From assembly GCF_008831285.2 (NCBI RefSeq), contig NW_022204870.1:1-30238 (forward strand): a stretch of 30,238 bases of DNA. Reading direction: 5' to 3'. Each line of letters starts with the position of its first letter. The first letter of the stretch is position 1. A program made the translations under genes and the position numbers. Below, piece after piece: positions 14,001 to 24,193 of this stretch. Source of the DNA: Nymphaea colorata (taxonomy: Eukaryota > Streptophyta > Magnoliopsida > Nymphaeales > Nymphaeaceae). The notes beneath the pieces are model-generated. The model did not search any database and had not been told where the DNA came from. It was given only the letters and a program-made list of their open reading frames with translations.

Positions 14001-15238
14001 GCAAAACTCGCAGTAGAACAGGACGGCTTCAATATTTTCCCTTTCCCTTCTTATTAATCGTTATATCAGACACTTGAAGTAGCTTTTGAGACGGTTTCAT
14101 ACTTTTCGTCCAGGTTAATGTCCTCACTCTCAGCTTTACCTCTTCCTCGTGGCAGTAGATATCTTCCTGGTTCGAAAAACATTTTTAGTTCTGGCAGTGG
14201 AGGACCATGTGGATTTTCTCCAGACCGACCATGAAGACTTTATTTTCCATTTGTGACCTATTTTTGCTCATCGAAAACTCTTCGTAGAGTAGTTGGATGT
14301 CTTCTATCGACAGACTTTATTTCTCTGGGTATTTTTCTCTTTAATTTCCCAAAATTCCATTTAGACTGAAGGAAATCACCAGGACGGCCAAGACGAGATT
14401 GATGCTGCAAGGTGATGTAAAGTGCTCGATGAAGAGGACCGATGAAACAGCCAACGATAATGCCACTGTTGCTTGCAGTAGCTTCCTTGACGAGAGTGAA
14501 GATATGTTCGATATCCGTACTTTTTAAATTAGCTGTAAACGATGAGTGTGCAAATAGGTGACGTGCCAATTATGGGAAGGTAGCTTTCAGTGTAGAATCC
14601 GACGATAGCGCACAGAGGAAGGAAAGAGTTGATTATCGAAGAATGATGATGAAAGAGTGGCAATTTGTGTGCAGGAAATCTCTTGGATTGCTGATGCACT
14701 GCAGGAAAAGGTCACTGTAGAGGCTTGCAGAGATAGCGAGGACAAAATTTATGACCTTGACGGCAAAATTTTTCTCCGAAAAGAAAATGAGTGAACTGAG
14801 CAATATATTTAACTCAATCAAGAGAACCAATACCTTGTGCACCTTTTTGTTTGCGAAGGTGAGGAGCTTCGACCACTAAACCTGTAGTAAGGTATGAACG
14901 ATAATATTTTCTATTATGATTCCCGTTATAATGCAGGAAACACTTAATAGAATTTATTCCTGATCGTTGATTATAAAACTTTTGATGGATTATAGCGAAA
15001 CTCTGTAGAATGGGTCACTGAGCGATTCTGAATCATTGGCGTGATAAAAGAAGACGGGTGAGAGTACATTACACATCAGAAGCAAGGCCTTCAAAAACAC
15101 TATTATTTATTTGTCTATTCTTATGAAAAGCGATCTGACCAAGAGGGATGCATCAGGATTTTTGTTTTACAGACGTAACTAAAGTTTCCAAGCTTCATAT
15201 TTGGAGGTATTTTCGCTTCTTTCGATTGACTTCTACAT
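11071..15238 (-). CDS. PAS-domain multi-pass membrane protein, paralogue B (seven apparent frame breaks)
   Basis: It is a paralogue of the gene at 4001-8176 and is co-linear with it from ATG 15236-15238 to TGA 11071-11073. It has the same N-terminal helices (MCNVLSPVFFYH), PAS core (GVLGYEPSEVIES, SILMPNYFKDFHRDMFSRW) and C-terminal helices. Alignment with A locates missing bases near 14609-14611, 14485-14490, 14124-14128, 14084-14087, 13866-13878 (two bases, or one extra), 13270-13271 and 12899-12903. Almost all fall in short runs of one base. Adding eight bases restores a length of 1,392 codons, close to A. The middle (about 11500-14000) is much GC-richer than A, while both ends are nearly identical to A at DNA level. 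Either the assembly dropped bases or this copy is decaying. The absence of other damage favours an expressed gene with sequencing losses, but this is not certain. Confidence 0.78.
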
Positions 15239-16593
15239 TTTAAAAAAATTATAAAGATCTAAAATGCTGAAGGATAAAGCAGGGTGATTAAGATGGGTGA
15301 CGACTTTATGTAAAAGGCATGAAGCAGGCTAGAATCATCAAAGCTGTTATGATTTTGACTATTTTTGGTAAAATTAGAGAAAATGATGATGAATAAGATA
15401 AATAAACAAAAAGGATGTTCCTTAAGAGTTTTACGTATAGGAAGTGGCAAGAATCAATAGAAATGTAATGCAATATAGTTTTACCTAATAAAAAAACGGG
15501 TGTTTTAGAAAAAGTAATAGCTTAACAAAAGCAAATGCTTTAGTTAAAATCCCAAGTAAAAAACTTTCTTCAATTATAACAAGGGGCCATCTAACCGATA
15601 ATCAGTTAGTTTTTTAATTGAGTCAATAGGAAATTAGCTTGCAGGCCATCGATAAGCTGGATTATTCATTGTTCTAAAATTAGATTATTTGAATCACACA
15701 TAAACAAAATAGTGAGAATACTTTTTTAGCAAGAATTCGATTACTTTAATCAGAATCTTCCGTTTTATTGAAATCCAACCATGAAATCATAATATTTTTA
15801 GTAAAAACAAAAAAAGCATGTGTTATCAATCTTTTTACCAATGGATTACTAACATCTGACATCATTTTTTTCAATTTTGGTCCTGATTTTCTTGCCATAG
15901 TTAGCAATCGGATTAATTTTTAAATAGATTTTAGCCTTTAAGAAAAAGGAGCTCTAGAAAAAAATATGAAATCTCATAAAATATAATCTTGATAAGTTCG
16001 GATCCTGGCTTTTTGAAGGTGCCTAGGCATAGAAAAATGCTGTCTTGATTGCCAGAGATTGCGATTTCTTATTCTTTATTTATTCGAAATAAAATTCTTA
16101 CGAGTTATAAATCGAAACAGACTAGCAAAGCAAAATCGGCATAAGCAAACGAGCCTCCTCCACAATGGACGAACTTTTGATATCAGGGATATGAAGTTAT
16201 CGATAAAATCTCAAGAACTTGCTTGTGAAACTAATCATAGAGAGCTTATCGCTTTGATAAGATTTATTTGATGTGCCATTGATGATGGCCAAAGGAAATG
16301 GATTCATAATTAAAAAGATAATGATTCTGCTAGAGTTGGTTATCAAGATAATGGAGCTGTGCTCGTATTATATTTTATTAATATGCGATGGTGATAAGTT
16401 ATGAGTTCTTCCATTTGCTGGCAATCACCAAGATAATATGGAACTCATATGATGTTCTTTGGAAAAAAGAAATTATTCTTCCCGCTTTTATGTTATTGAG
16501 ATGTTTATCTGGATGTCGGAAATGAACATATTTTTATTTTTATCTCACTAGTTTGGAGTATAGCATCATTATTATTACATATAAAAAGGCGCC
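15239..16593. other. Divergent intergenic region
   Basis: About 1.36 kb of AT-rich sequence separates PAS-B (leftward) from the BUBL gene (rightward) and must contain both promoters. A frame without TGA spans about 15991-16271 but has no ATG near its start and no recognisable motif. I treat it as chance, since TGA-only stopping makes long empty frames common. I see no repeats, tRNA or mobile element. Confidence 0.5.
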
Positions 16594-19500
16594 ATGGGAA
16601 ACTAATGTTGTCAAGAAGTCAAGCCTTCTCCTCAGGAGGCATAGCTAGACCTCAACCTCAGTCAAAAAAAGCAGGTGGGTACTCCTAAAAACTCAATCAT
16701 CCTCAGTTCGGAGATCAAGATGGCCTAATCAACCGAAAGCCGACTGAAATAGCATCAAAAGTTCCTTGATTCCAACGGTCCTCCCAAGAGACCTATTGAA
16801 AAATTACACTTTCCGATTGAGCTGAGGAGGTGTACTGGAGTCATCCAGCTCCCATAGACTAGCAGAAGTAAAGCCCGCATCCTCGCTAACGGAATCATGA
16901 TTGGAAGCAGGTTAGTCCTAACAACGTTGAACAGCATTCTTCATAAAGATAATGAGCCGTACAGATAGATGATGCTTCTCTCTCAGTGGAGCCAGAGAAA
17001 ATATTTGGTTAAACAAGCTGATTATCGAGCCCAGCTGCCCAAGCTAGTTAGCAAACACAAACATCTCAACTATTGCATACTCGAGCTTTACGATCAGGTT
17101 CCTAGGTGGTTTGGATGTACCTTGGAGCTTTAGATCCCTTCCGACCTCGACTGTGTCTACATTTCAAGCATCATAGAACCGAGCATATGCGAAGCTACTA
17201 TAGAAAAAGTTTAAAAATTTTCCCTTAAAAAAGAAGAAAACCTCATATACTTTACAGGCTACAAAGGTCAATGTGGGAGTGCTATTGCCATGGTTCATCA
17301 AAATAAGTGGTTCTTGATTGGCATGATATGTGAAATAAATGAAAAAGAGCATTCATCGGTAGGCTTGCTCATAACAAAAGAGCTTATTGAAGATCACATG
17401 GTGATTTTACCCTTCGGAGATATGGCATAGGTGCAACTGCATCAAAATTCAAAGATGAGAAACCTTTCCTTGCGCGAATATCTTAAATAATACCTTTAAA
17501 AACTTCCGCCAATGCCATAAATTACAGAGCAGGAAAGAAAATAAAACTTCGCATTGCGAATGAGCTAGGATATCGGATATAAACCTTAAGGAAAATAAAC
17601 TTTTCATATACAAGTCAATAAAGCCAAACTTTACTTCGAGATCGTTTAATAAATGAGAGTATATACAGTCAAAGATCTCTGTCAGCAATATCAGGATACT
17701 ATTAAACAAGCCTTAAAGCTCCCAAAAGGTGATCTGAGTCTTTCTTTGGAAATGCCTTTAGCACTTATTATGAGAAGCTAGCGAGAAATAAAATAGTTTG
17801 AAATGTTGCTAAATGAAGTTAATAGCGAAGAAAAGTAAGTCTAAAAGGTCTCTCAAAGGTACTTGCAAGCCTTGAGCACCGAAATTGAGAGATTTCAACA
17901 AAGACTTAAAGACAAACAAAAAAAAGAAGTCCTTGTTAAGATCAAGAGAAGGGATTAACTAATCGATTAGCTATATTATCCTCTAGAAAGGGACACTACT
18001 ATCGATTCAATTATCAAATCCCTTACCAAGAGACATTTTTATAGTTTCTAAAACTTCAAAGTCTATAGCATAGCTAACAACGTAGAGATTTTGCCAAAAA
18101 GATACAAAACACCACTACATCTTTTATAAATGTATGGAATTTCCATCATTTTTGAAGATTTAGAGAGGTATATTTCTTCAAGATCTATAATAAATAAATA
18201 ATCGAACGATTTTTAGGAAGAAGTGCCTGCATATGCGTTATCTGCATCATCTGATGAGGCTAATGTTCTATCTTTCGACCAAACTAAAAAAAGATGATAT
18301 ACTAATTCCGAAATCGTACATTTTAAGCCAGAGACATGGTCATGAGATTCTTAAGAATAGCCTACGAATACGAAGGCAAGGAGTACAAGCTTGAATGCAC
18401 TAAAGATACTTTGATTATGGTCAAGGACTAACAGTGGGTTATGGCGAAAGATATGAAAATTGGATAAAAACTGCTAGGAGTGGACGAAAAAAAGAAATTT
18501 AAGCTCATTTAATACCAAGTAACTAGCATTGAGGAACAATTTAACGAATCCCATCAAACCTTTTACAACTTTTAGATCAATTATACTCACAATTTCGTAG
18601 CGAACAACCTCATCATTCATAATGAAAACCGCATAAAATTGAGAGTTAGAGAGTTTAGCAGAAGCGAAATCAGGTAATTTGGGATTTAAGTATATCTATA
18701 CTAATAGATTGGTCGTTATTTTGCGGGGTATCGAGTGTTTTTAGGAGAGTATGAGCTGAAAAAATCATTAACGTTCGGGGATTACCGCATTTCTGATTCA
18801 AATTACTTGGAAATCATTCCATAAGGAATATAAATAGCAAGAAAAATATAAGATTTAAACAATCTATATGTTACAAAGTGGAGAATAGGAACCAAAAAGT
18901 GGAATAATTATACTCAGATCTAACAATTTTGTATGAGGAAATACTATTATGCCTTTTACGAAGGAAGTATCCATAAGATAGATGATGGGCTGTTTAAAGA
19001 CATTTACCAAAAGGGATACAGCAACATAATTGTTTAAAAAAAACAATTTCTGGCTCGGTTATATTACTTTATGAGGAGAGAAAGGTGTTCCAGATACGTG
19101 CATTAACTCCTTAGTCCCACTTTTGGGTTCAGCAAAAGATAAGAGGCTGAAAGTATACTTCAAAAGGATTAGACCAGACTTATTGAGTGGAACATTCTAG
19201 AATACTATACGAAATCGGGCTACAAAACAATTAATCAATTGTTACTGAATACAGAAATTGATTAGCTACCTGATGACCATCCTGATCTTGTTGCATCGTA
19301 CGCCCTATCAAACGCTCTCGAAAGAATTCCACCAGTAGACATACGATTCCAAGTCTACCGTGGTTTAAAAAGGCGATAAAATGGCAAATAGGTAATCTTT
19401 TAATAAGTTGCAGAAAGTATTTTGCTATTTAGAAATTTCACATCTACTTCATATTGCTAATCAGTTGCTATGCGTTTTTATGGCTAAGGTGGAGTATTTC

Positions 19501-20098
19501 TAAATATAAGCACTACTTCTGGAAGGTAGTTGTCTGTAAACCAACTTTAGTTTTAAGTATTAATACCGCCGTTCACATACTTTTATGTCTAAAGGTCTTA
19601 CATTGATTAAAACAATAGAAAGGTAATGCATTTGCATGAGCTTACACTGCCTTCAACTACATCTTAAAGAATCGTCTATTGGCTTGATACAACATCACCA
19701 AGAAAATTATCGTTTTTCAAAAGGTTTACAAATTCTATAGAAAATATCACCATCACGGTACCAAAAATTGTGATAAAAAAGATTGTGGAGCAGTTCATTT
19801 GGACTTATTCTCTAATGAATAAAAGATTATATTCGTGGCTGATACTGATAATATTTATGGCAAAGATGGGAATCGTATATATGGGCCAGCTACTATCTTT
19901 CATGAGACAATTGCAGAATAATTATGCCTATCGAGAATGTTTATTGCCGCAAATATCAACGCAGGATAACGTTTAGATTATTTTACACGTAACGCTAACC
20001 GAATAAGATATGGAAAAGTGAAGATTGCTGAAAACAAGAATCAACTAATAGCAGCCCTAAACTAAGAGCTCGAGGGAATTTTAGTGATTGATTAATGA
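16594..20098 (+). CDS. BUBL-type polyprotein: acylated N-terminus, trypsin-like domain, Ubl, intein-like (BIL) domain, Ubl, ADP-ribosyltransferase
   Basis: It runs from ATG 16594 to TGA 20096-20098, ~1,168 aa. MGNECC is a myristoylation-plus-palmitoylation motif, so the N-terminus is probably on a membrane face. Residues ~60-290 resemble a trypsin fold (IMIGSRLVLTT; SDLDCVYI; GQCGSAI), with Asn where His is expected and Cys227 for Ser. A coiled coil (~385-445) precedes a ubiquitin-like domain (~446-525; TTIDSIIKSL, FENFKVY, TPLHLLEMYGI). An intein-like domain (~547-677) ends in LIIHN. A second Ubl follows (~678-745; GYRVFLGEYELKKSLTFGDY). Then comes an ART with Arg in VYRGL (~923), STS, and ExE (~986-988, codons TAG and TAA), and a C-terminal alpha/beta domain (WLDT). 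Ciliate BUBL proteins combine Ubls, BIL domains and sometimes ART. Frame breaks lie at the A7 run 18285-18291 and near 19690. The ART probably modifies a protein or ubiquitin-like partner (inference). Confidence 0.87.
18229..18623 (+). other. Bacterial-intein-like (BIL/Hint) autoprocessing domain inside the BUBL gene
   Basis: About 130 residues match intein blocks. The putative block A is ALSASSDEANVLSF, block B is LECTKDTLIMV with WVMAKDMKIGEKLL, block F is NYTHNFVANN, and block G is LIIHN, with the terminal Asn at 18621-18623. The first position is Ala rather than Cys, the block B histidine (TxxH) is Thr, and the next residue after HN is Glu instead of Ser, Thr or Cys. By intein chemistry, Asn cyclisation could still cut the C-terminal side, while full splicing looks impossible. 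An apparent 1-nt loss (A7 run, 18285-18291) lies between blocks A and B. The block A assignment is the weakest part. Confidence 0.75.
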
Positions 20099-20477
20099 GC
20101 TTTATAGCATGCTACATAACTTTTATGATGATATCATTAACTAATTCAAGACTCTGTTTGATTTATTTATTTAATTCAAATTATGTTGAAAAATCTCTAT
20201 TGCTACTATTCTTTTAGAGCAAAAATAGGAACATCTATTATGATTGTTTCTTGAATCATCACAATCGTGAGTTTTTAATTTATCAATACTCTTGTTCTAT
20301 TCTAAAGATCAAACCTTTAGTTTTGGAGCGATCAATAAAATAATAAACGAGAATAAAGAAACACTTTGCTATCAAGGCCAAGCATGTGCAAACAGGGATA
20401 CCATAGGAACATTTTGATAGATTTTGGAACCTAGCTGGAAGTAGGTATCTAAGACTTGCCCCATATAAACATATCAA
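20099..20477. other. Intergenic spacer
   Basis: These 379 AT-rich bases lie between the BUBL gene and the first four-helix membrane protein gene. No convincing frame, repeat or RNA gene is seen. The promoter of the downstream gene should lie here. Confidence 0.5.
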
Positions 20478-21200
20478 ATGACACCCGAAGAGAAAAAGTA
20501 GGAGGTTGTGCCCACTCCCTACGAAGAAGTCTTCATGAGCATTGCCGAAAACTTCTTCAGCCAGCAGGCCCAGAGGGACATGGATGTGGGGGATCAGATC
20601 AACAGTGGCATCATCCGCGCCATCTTCGAGGTCCTCATCTATCTCTCCTATTCTCTCTTTGTCGTTGGCCTCGTCCTCAGCATCTTCTCGGACTTCGAAT
20701 TAGGTAAAGACTTAATAGCGTTCATTAATTCTACGGAGAACCGGCAGATCTTCATGGGGATTATCTTCTTCTTGGGACTGGTCATCTTCGCAATCGCCAA
20801 CGTCTTTGCAAACAGCACCAAGCTGACTGCTCGCATCAAGAGGGATTACGATTTGGTTGTTGAGGTCCTGCGGGGGTTTACTTACGTTTCTTTAATCATC
20901 TTTTTCAGGCCTTTCGTCTTCGCCGAGCCTACTAACCCGACGATGGTCCTATCCTTCTGGTCGTACTTCCTGGCTTCTGTTCTCTACGTCATACGAAAGA
21001 CATTGAAGTGGTATTACTTCCTGGTGGTCGATAAGGACGACTATAAACCGTGGGAAAACTATATGATGAGCAACGCACTTATCATGTACCAATTTTTAAG
21101 GTTTTTCAACCAGCAAGTGCACAATAAAAAGAATGAGAAGATTGGGAAAGCAGCCATCTACCTTCAGGATCTTATCCCCCAAGTCGCGCCAGGCCATTGA
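20478..21200 (+). CDS. Four-helix membrane protein, tandem family copy 1
   Basis: The frame runs from ATG 20478 to TGA 21198-21200, 240 aa, with one UAR codon (residue 7). I do not recognise the family. Four hydrophobic helices lie at about residues 45-68, 83-105, 125-145 and 155-178. Between helices 2 and 3 is a conserved basic loop with RDYDLVVEVLRG. Helix 4 is followed by KTLKWYYFLVVDKDDY and PWEN. The N-terminal ~40 residues are polar and include GDQIN. Three homologues follow in the same orientation, so this is a local expansion. This copy is GC-rich compared with its flanks. An integral membrane role is clear; no catalytic motif or transport signature is visible. Confidence 0.85.
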
Positions 21201-21977
21201 GGAAATGATTGTTCGATAAGGAAGAATTATTATTATTGATATTAAAAATGTAAGAGGGTTTCGGAGTTTCAGGCGTTTGGTAAGATGCTTTTAGAAGATT
21301 AAATGTATATTATTTTATATCTTTGTATTTTTGATAGCCATTCGAATATAAATTAACCATTAATAAAGGACGATTGCTCTTTGGATGGATTACAATCATT
21401 AAATATATGCATGTAGAGAAATTATTACAGATAAACTATTTCTTTGTCGATTAATTTGAGAGAATCATCTCAAACTTATCATCTTTTCTTATTCTTCCTC
21501 ATGATGGTCGAATTGGAAGGATTAAAGGATAACCGTCAAATGTAGGATATTGTAACCCAATAATATCAAGCCAAGAAGAACTTTTTAATGTTTTTTATAA
21601 CATTTATCTTCATGTTTGCTCTGATATAACAATTGTATCTAAACGAACTTAAACCTAGTTTTCTACCTAGCTGTTGTATACATACGCTTGATTCCGATAT
21701 TAGCTCAAAGATATCAACTATTATTCTATGAAAATGATTAAAATATGCAAATCCTATTTAGTCTGCCTTCAATATTTGCCAGCTTCTTCCTCATTTCATT
21801 TTCAAAATAACCATCAAATGCCCTCTAAATGACTAAAATAAGTGCATTTTTATGGTTATCGGTATGCAAGCATGTGCGAAAAATCGACTTCAATCATATC
21901 TTATGGCCTTGCATGTCTTTTATTTACTTTATTGATAAATAAAATTAGATTAATTAAGTACTTTTTTTATCAATAAA
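21201..21977. other. Intergenic region between family copies 1 and 2
   Basis: This is 777 bp of AT-rich sequence, much richer in A+T than the genes on either side. It contains one small possible gene (21501-21731, listed separately). Nothing else stands out: no repeat, RNA gene or remnant of the four-helix family is visible. Confidence 0.45.
21501..21731 (+). CDS. Possible small single-pass membrane protein
   Basis: An ATG-to-TGA frame of 76 codons starts MMVELEGLKDNRQ and contains one hydrophobic stretch (NFLMFFITFIFMFAL) after a charged segment ending YQAKKNF. The charged-then-hydrophobic pattern faintly recalls the third helix of Bap31-type ER proteins, but that is too short a match to name it. 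It lies alone in an AT-rich spacer. Because only TGA stops translation here, a frame of this length can arise by chance. It may be a small gene, an exon of a larger one, or nothing. Confidence 0.3.
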
Positions 21978-22688
21978 ATGACAAGCAAAGACTTGTAGGC
22001 CAACTTCGGCTTCCTCCCAGCCGAGGCGGACGGCATCTCCAAGGCAATCGACGACTTTTTGCTCCATGAGAAGAAGAGAGACATGGTTTTAGGCCCCCAA
22101 ATCCACAATACCGTCATCCGTGGATTCTTCCAGCTCCTCCTCAACCTGTCCTACGTCCTCTTCGGCATCGGACTTGCCCTCAGCGCCTACAAGGCGACCG
22201 GAATGTACGATCGACTGATGGAATACATCTCATCCCCAGCCAAATCCGTCTTCCTGGTGGTTCTGCTCCTTATGGGCATGTTTAACTATTCGATCATCCA
22301 GGCATACGGAGAAAGCACTGAATTGACGCCCCGCCAGAGAAGAGCCTGCGACCTCATCGTGGAGATCATCCGGACCGCTATGTACATCTGCATGCTCATC
22401 TTCTTCGGGCCATTCATTTTCTCTGATCCCGTAGAAAGGATGATGGTCGTTGCCTTCTGGACCTTCTTGCTGGCTCTGGTTATCTTCATTGCTCGGAAGA
22501 CACTGAAATGGGTGAATTTCTTGGTGCTTGATAAGGAGAATTATGCGCCTTGGGAGAAAATGGACCTTAGAAATCCCTTATTATTATCCCAAATCTTCGT
22601 ATTCCTCGCCCTGATCAGAAAAAATACTGCAGCAAACTCAGCAAGCCAGCCTCAAAAGGACGCCATCCAGCCTGAAGCCCCAAAATGA
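21978..22688 (+). CDS. Four-helix membrane protein, tandem family copy 2
   Basis: The frame runs from ATG 21978 to TGA 22686-22688, 236 aa, with a single TAG at codon 7. It is unbroken. It aligns with copy 1 throughout: polar N-terminus with GPQIHN, four helices (LLNLSYVLFGIGLAL; SVFLVVLLLMGMF; AMYICMLIFFGPFIF; VVAFWTFLLALVIFIA), the loop RRACDLIVEIIR, and the post-helix motif KENYAPWEKM. The KENY Glu here aligns with a TAA codon in copy 4 (R-TAA-NY), supporting UAA = Glu. The C-terminal tail is short, polar and Gln/Pro/Ala-rich. Function is unknown. Confidence 0.85.
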
Positions 22689-23445
22689 TCTATTGATGAA
22701 ATGGAATCATCTATAATCACGGTTTAGCCATAAAAGTCATGATTATTTATTAAATGAAGATAAAGAAGAGTTAGTGATGGTCCATCATTAACTTCGAGGA
22801 TGTACAAACTCTAGAAGTTAAGTAATCCCCAATATTATTTAGAAAATAGCTTATAAATATTAATGGTTTAAAATACTCTTCTGAGCTTGATTTATGGCCA
22901 AAAAGCTCGTATCACTAATTCTAAATGGATCTAAGTGGGACTTTATATAGAGGTGTGATCAAAAAAAGCAGTTTGATGATGGTGGTGCCATCAACTTGGG
23001 ATATATTTTTCACAAACAAGACTTTTCGACAAAGGATGTACAATAAATATTCTTTTGAGGTCCTTGGATGCATGGCCTTTGCAATTTTTAGTTATGTGCT
23101 GATTTCGATTTAAATTATATTAAATGGTAAGTTTATATTGATTAACGATGATAACATATGTTTACTGAATATGCAATCAAAACATTACCAAAAATATTAT
23201 TTTTATGCCTTAAAACTCCTCAGTTATGTGCCTTAAGCTCTGAAAAATCTTTTATGGCTTGCCAAAAAACATTTTAATTTCTTTTTTGATATCAAAAATA
23301 TTAAAGGAAATTAAAGCCATAAGCTACCATCAAAACAATAAATGTGTGTTTATTCTGCTGTTTCTACTGGCTTGGGATCCATGTGAAACATTGCGACTGA
23401 AAGATAAAGCAGTATCTATTTTTTCCCATCATTTATATCAATAAG
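22689..23445. other. Intergenic region between copies 2 and 3, with one uncertain frame
   Basis: These 757 bp are AT-rich. One plus-strand frame is open from ATG 22925 to TGA 23384-23386 (153 codons) if UAR is sense. It starts MDLSGTLYRGV and has a hydrophobic patch (CMAFAIFSYVLISI). No homology is recognisable, and its second half looks like translated AT-rich spacer, so I do not call it a gene. No repeats or RNA genes are seen. Confidence 0.4.
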
Positions 23446-24193
23446 ATGGCTTCACACTACGGCAACACTCCAGGCGTTGGCCCCTTTCCGACCGAACTGA
23501 GGAACTCAAGGACTTGACTCAGCAGTTCCTGGAATAATAGAACAGGAGAGCCATGGAGGTCGGTGAATAGATCAACAATGACCTGATTCGCGGCATCTTC
23601 GAAGTCCTCATCAACCTCTCCTACATCCTCTTTCCTCTGGCCTTGGGACTCAGCCTCTACTCTACTTACAATACTGCCAAGAGCCTAATCGAATACGTTT
23701 CATCTCCAGGAAGATCAGTTTTCCTGGCATTATTGATCCTCCTCGCATTGATCGTCGCCTCCATCATCAAGGTGTACAAGACCAGCAAGCGGATGACAAG
23801 CAAGCTGAGGAGAAGCTATGACCTTGTTATGGAGATTTTCAGAGCGACGCTCTACATTTGCTTTATTATCTTCTTCGGGCCTTTCGTCTTCACTGAGCCT
23901 GAGGACAGACTGATGATAGTGGCATTCTGGGCCCTGGTTTTGGCTGTTATCCTTTTCGTCGTGCGGAAGGGCCTAAAATGGTACAATTTCCTTGTTTTGG
24001 AAAAGGATAATTTGACTCCTTGGGAAACTATGGACCTGTACAGTCCCCTTCTGCTGCTCCAGTTCGCTAAGTTCCAAGATTTTCTCCAGAAAAAGGAAAA
24101 AGGGAAAAAGAGCGCCCCCGAGCCGGTTAAGAGCGCCATAATCGTGGAAGAGGATGCCCACCAGGACTAAATAGAAACCCCCACTAAAAGTGA
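23446..24193 (+). CDS. Four-helix membrane protein, tandem family copy 3 (two apparent 1-nt losses)
   Basis: It has ATG 23446 and a probable TGA at 24191-24193. The body (helices from ~23590, loop RRSYDLVMEIFRA, motif KDNLTPWETM) aligns with copies 1, 2 and 4. The ATG frame reaches TGA after 23 codons, and the conserved frame is entered about 23497, where one G seems missing (GAACTGAGG). The conserved frame then reads through GE-TAG-IN, where the other copies have GEQIN, GDQIN and GPQIH. At the 3' end this frame meets TAA (24168) and then no TGA before copy 4. One more missing base in the A- or C-run just after 24168 would give the TGA at 24191. Total length is then 250 codons, like its relatives. 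Alternatives are a 26-nt intron near the start and TAA termination. Confidence 0.75.

Noticed and set aside
15991-16271. A possible small protein in the spacer upstream of the BUBL gene
   Set aside because: No ATG near its start, no motif, and empty frames of this size are expected when only TGA stops.
18261-18291. A ~29-nt GT...AG intron at the BUBL frame break
   Set aside because: It would restore the frame, but it lacks the usual GTA...TAG ends and would delete a stretch (VLSFDQTKK) that resembles intein block A. A single lost A in the A7 run is simpler.
16594-20098. A bacterial polymorphic toxin acquired by transfer
   Set aside because: Hint plus ART does recall such toxins, but the Ubl domains, acylation motif, UAR codons and known ciliate BUBL genes point to a native ciliate family.
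22925-23386. A 153-codon frame between copies 2 and 3
   Set aside because: Its composition looks like translated AT-rich spacer, with no family resemblance. Kept only as a note in the intergenic entry.
23476-23501. A 26-nt intron near the start of four-helix copy 3
   Set aside because: It is GC-rich, unlike the AT-rich introns in the zinc-finger gene. One missing G at ~23497 gives an N-terminus that aligns better with copy 4.
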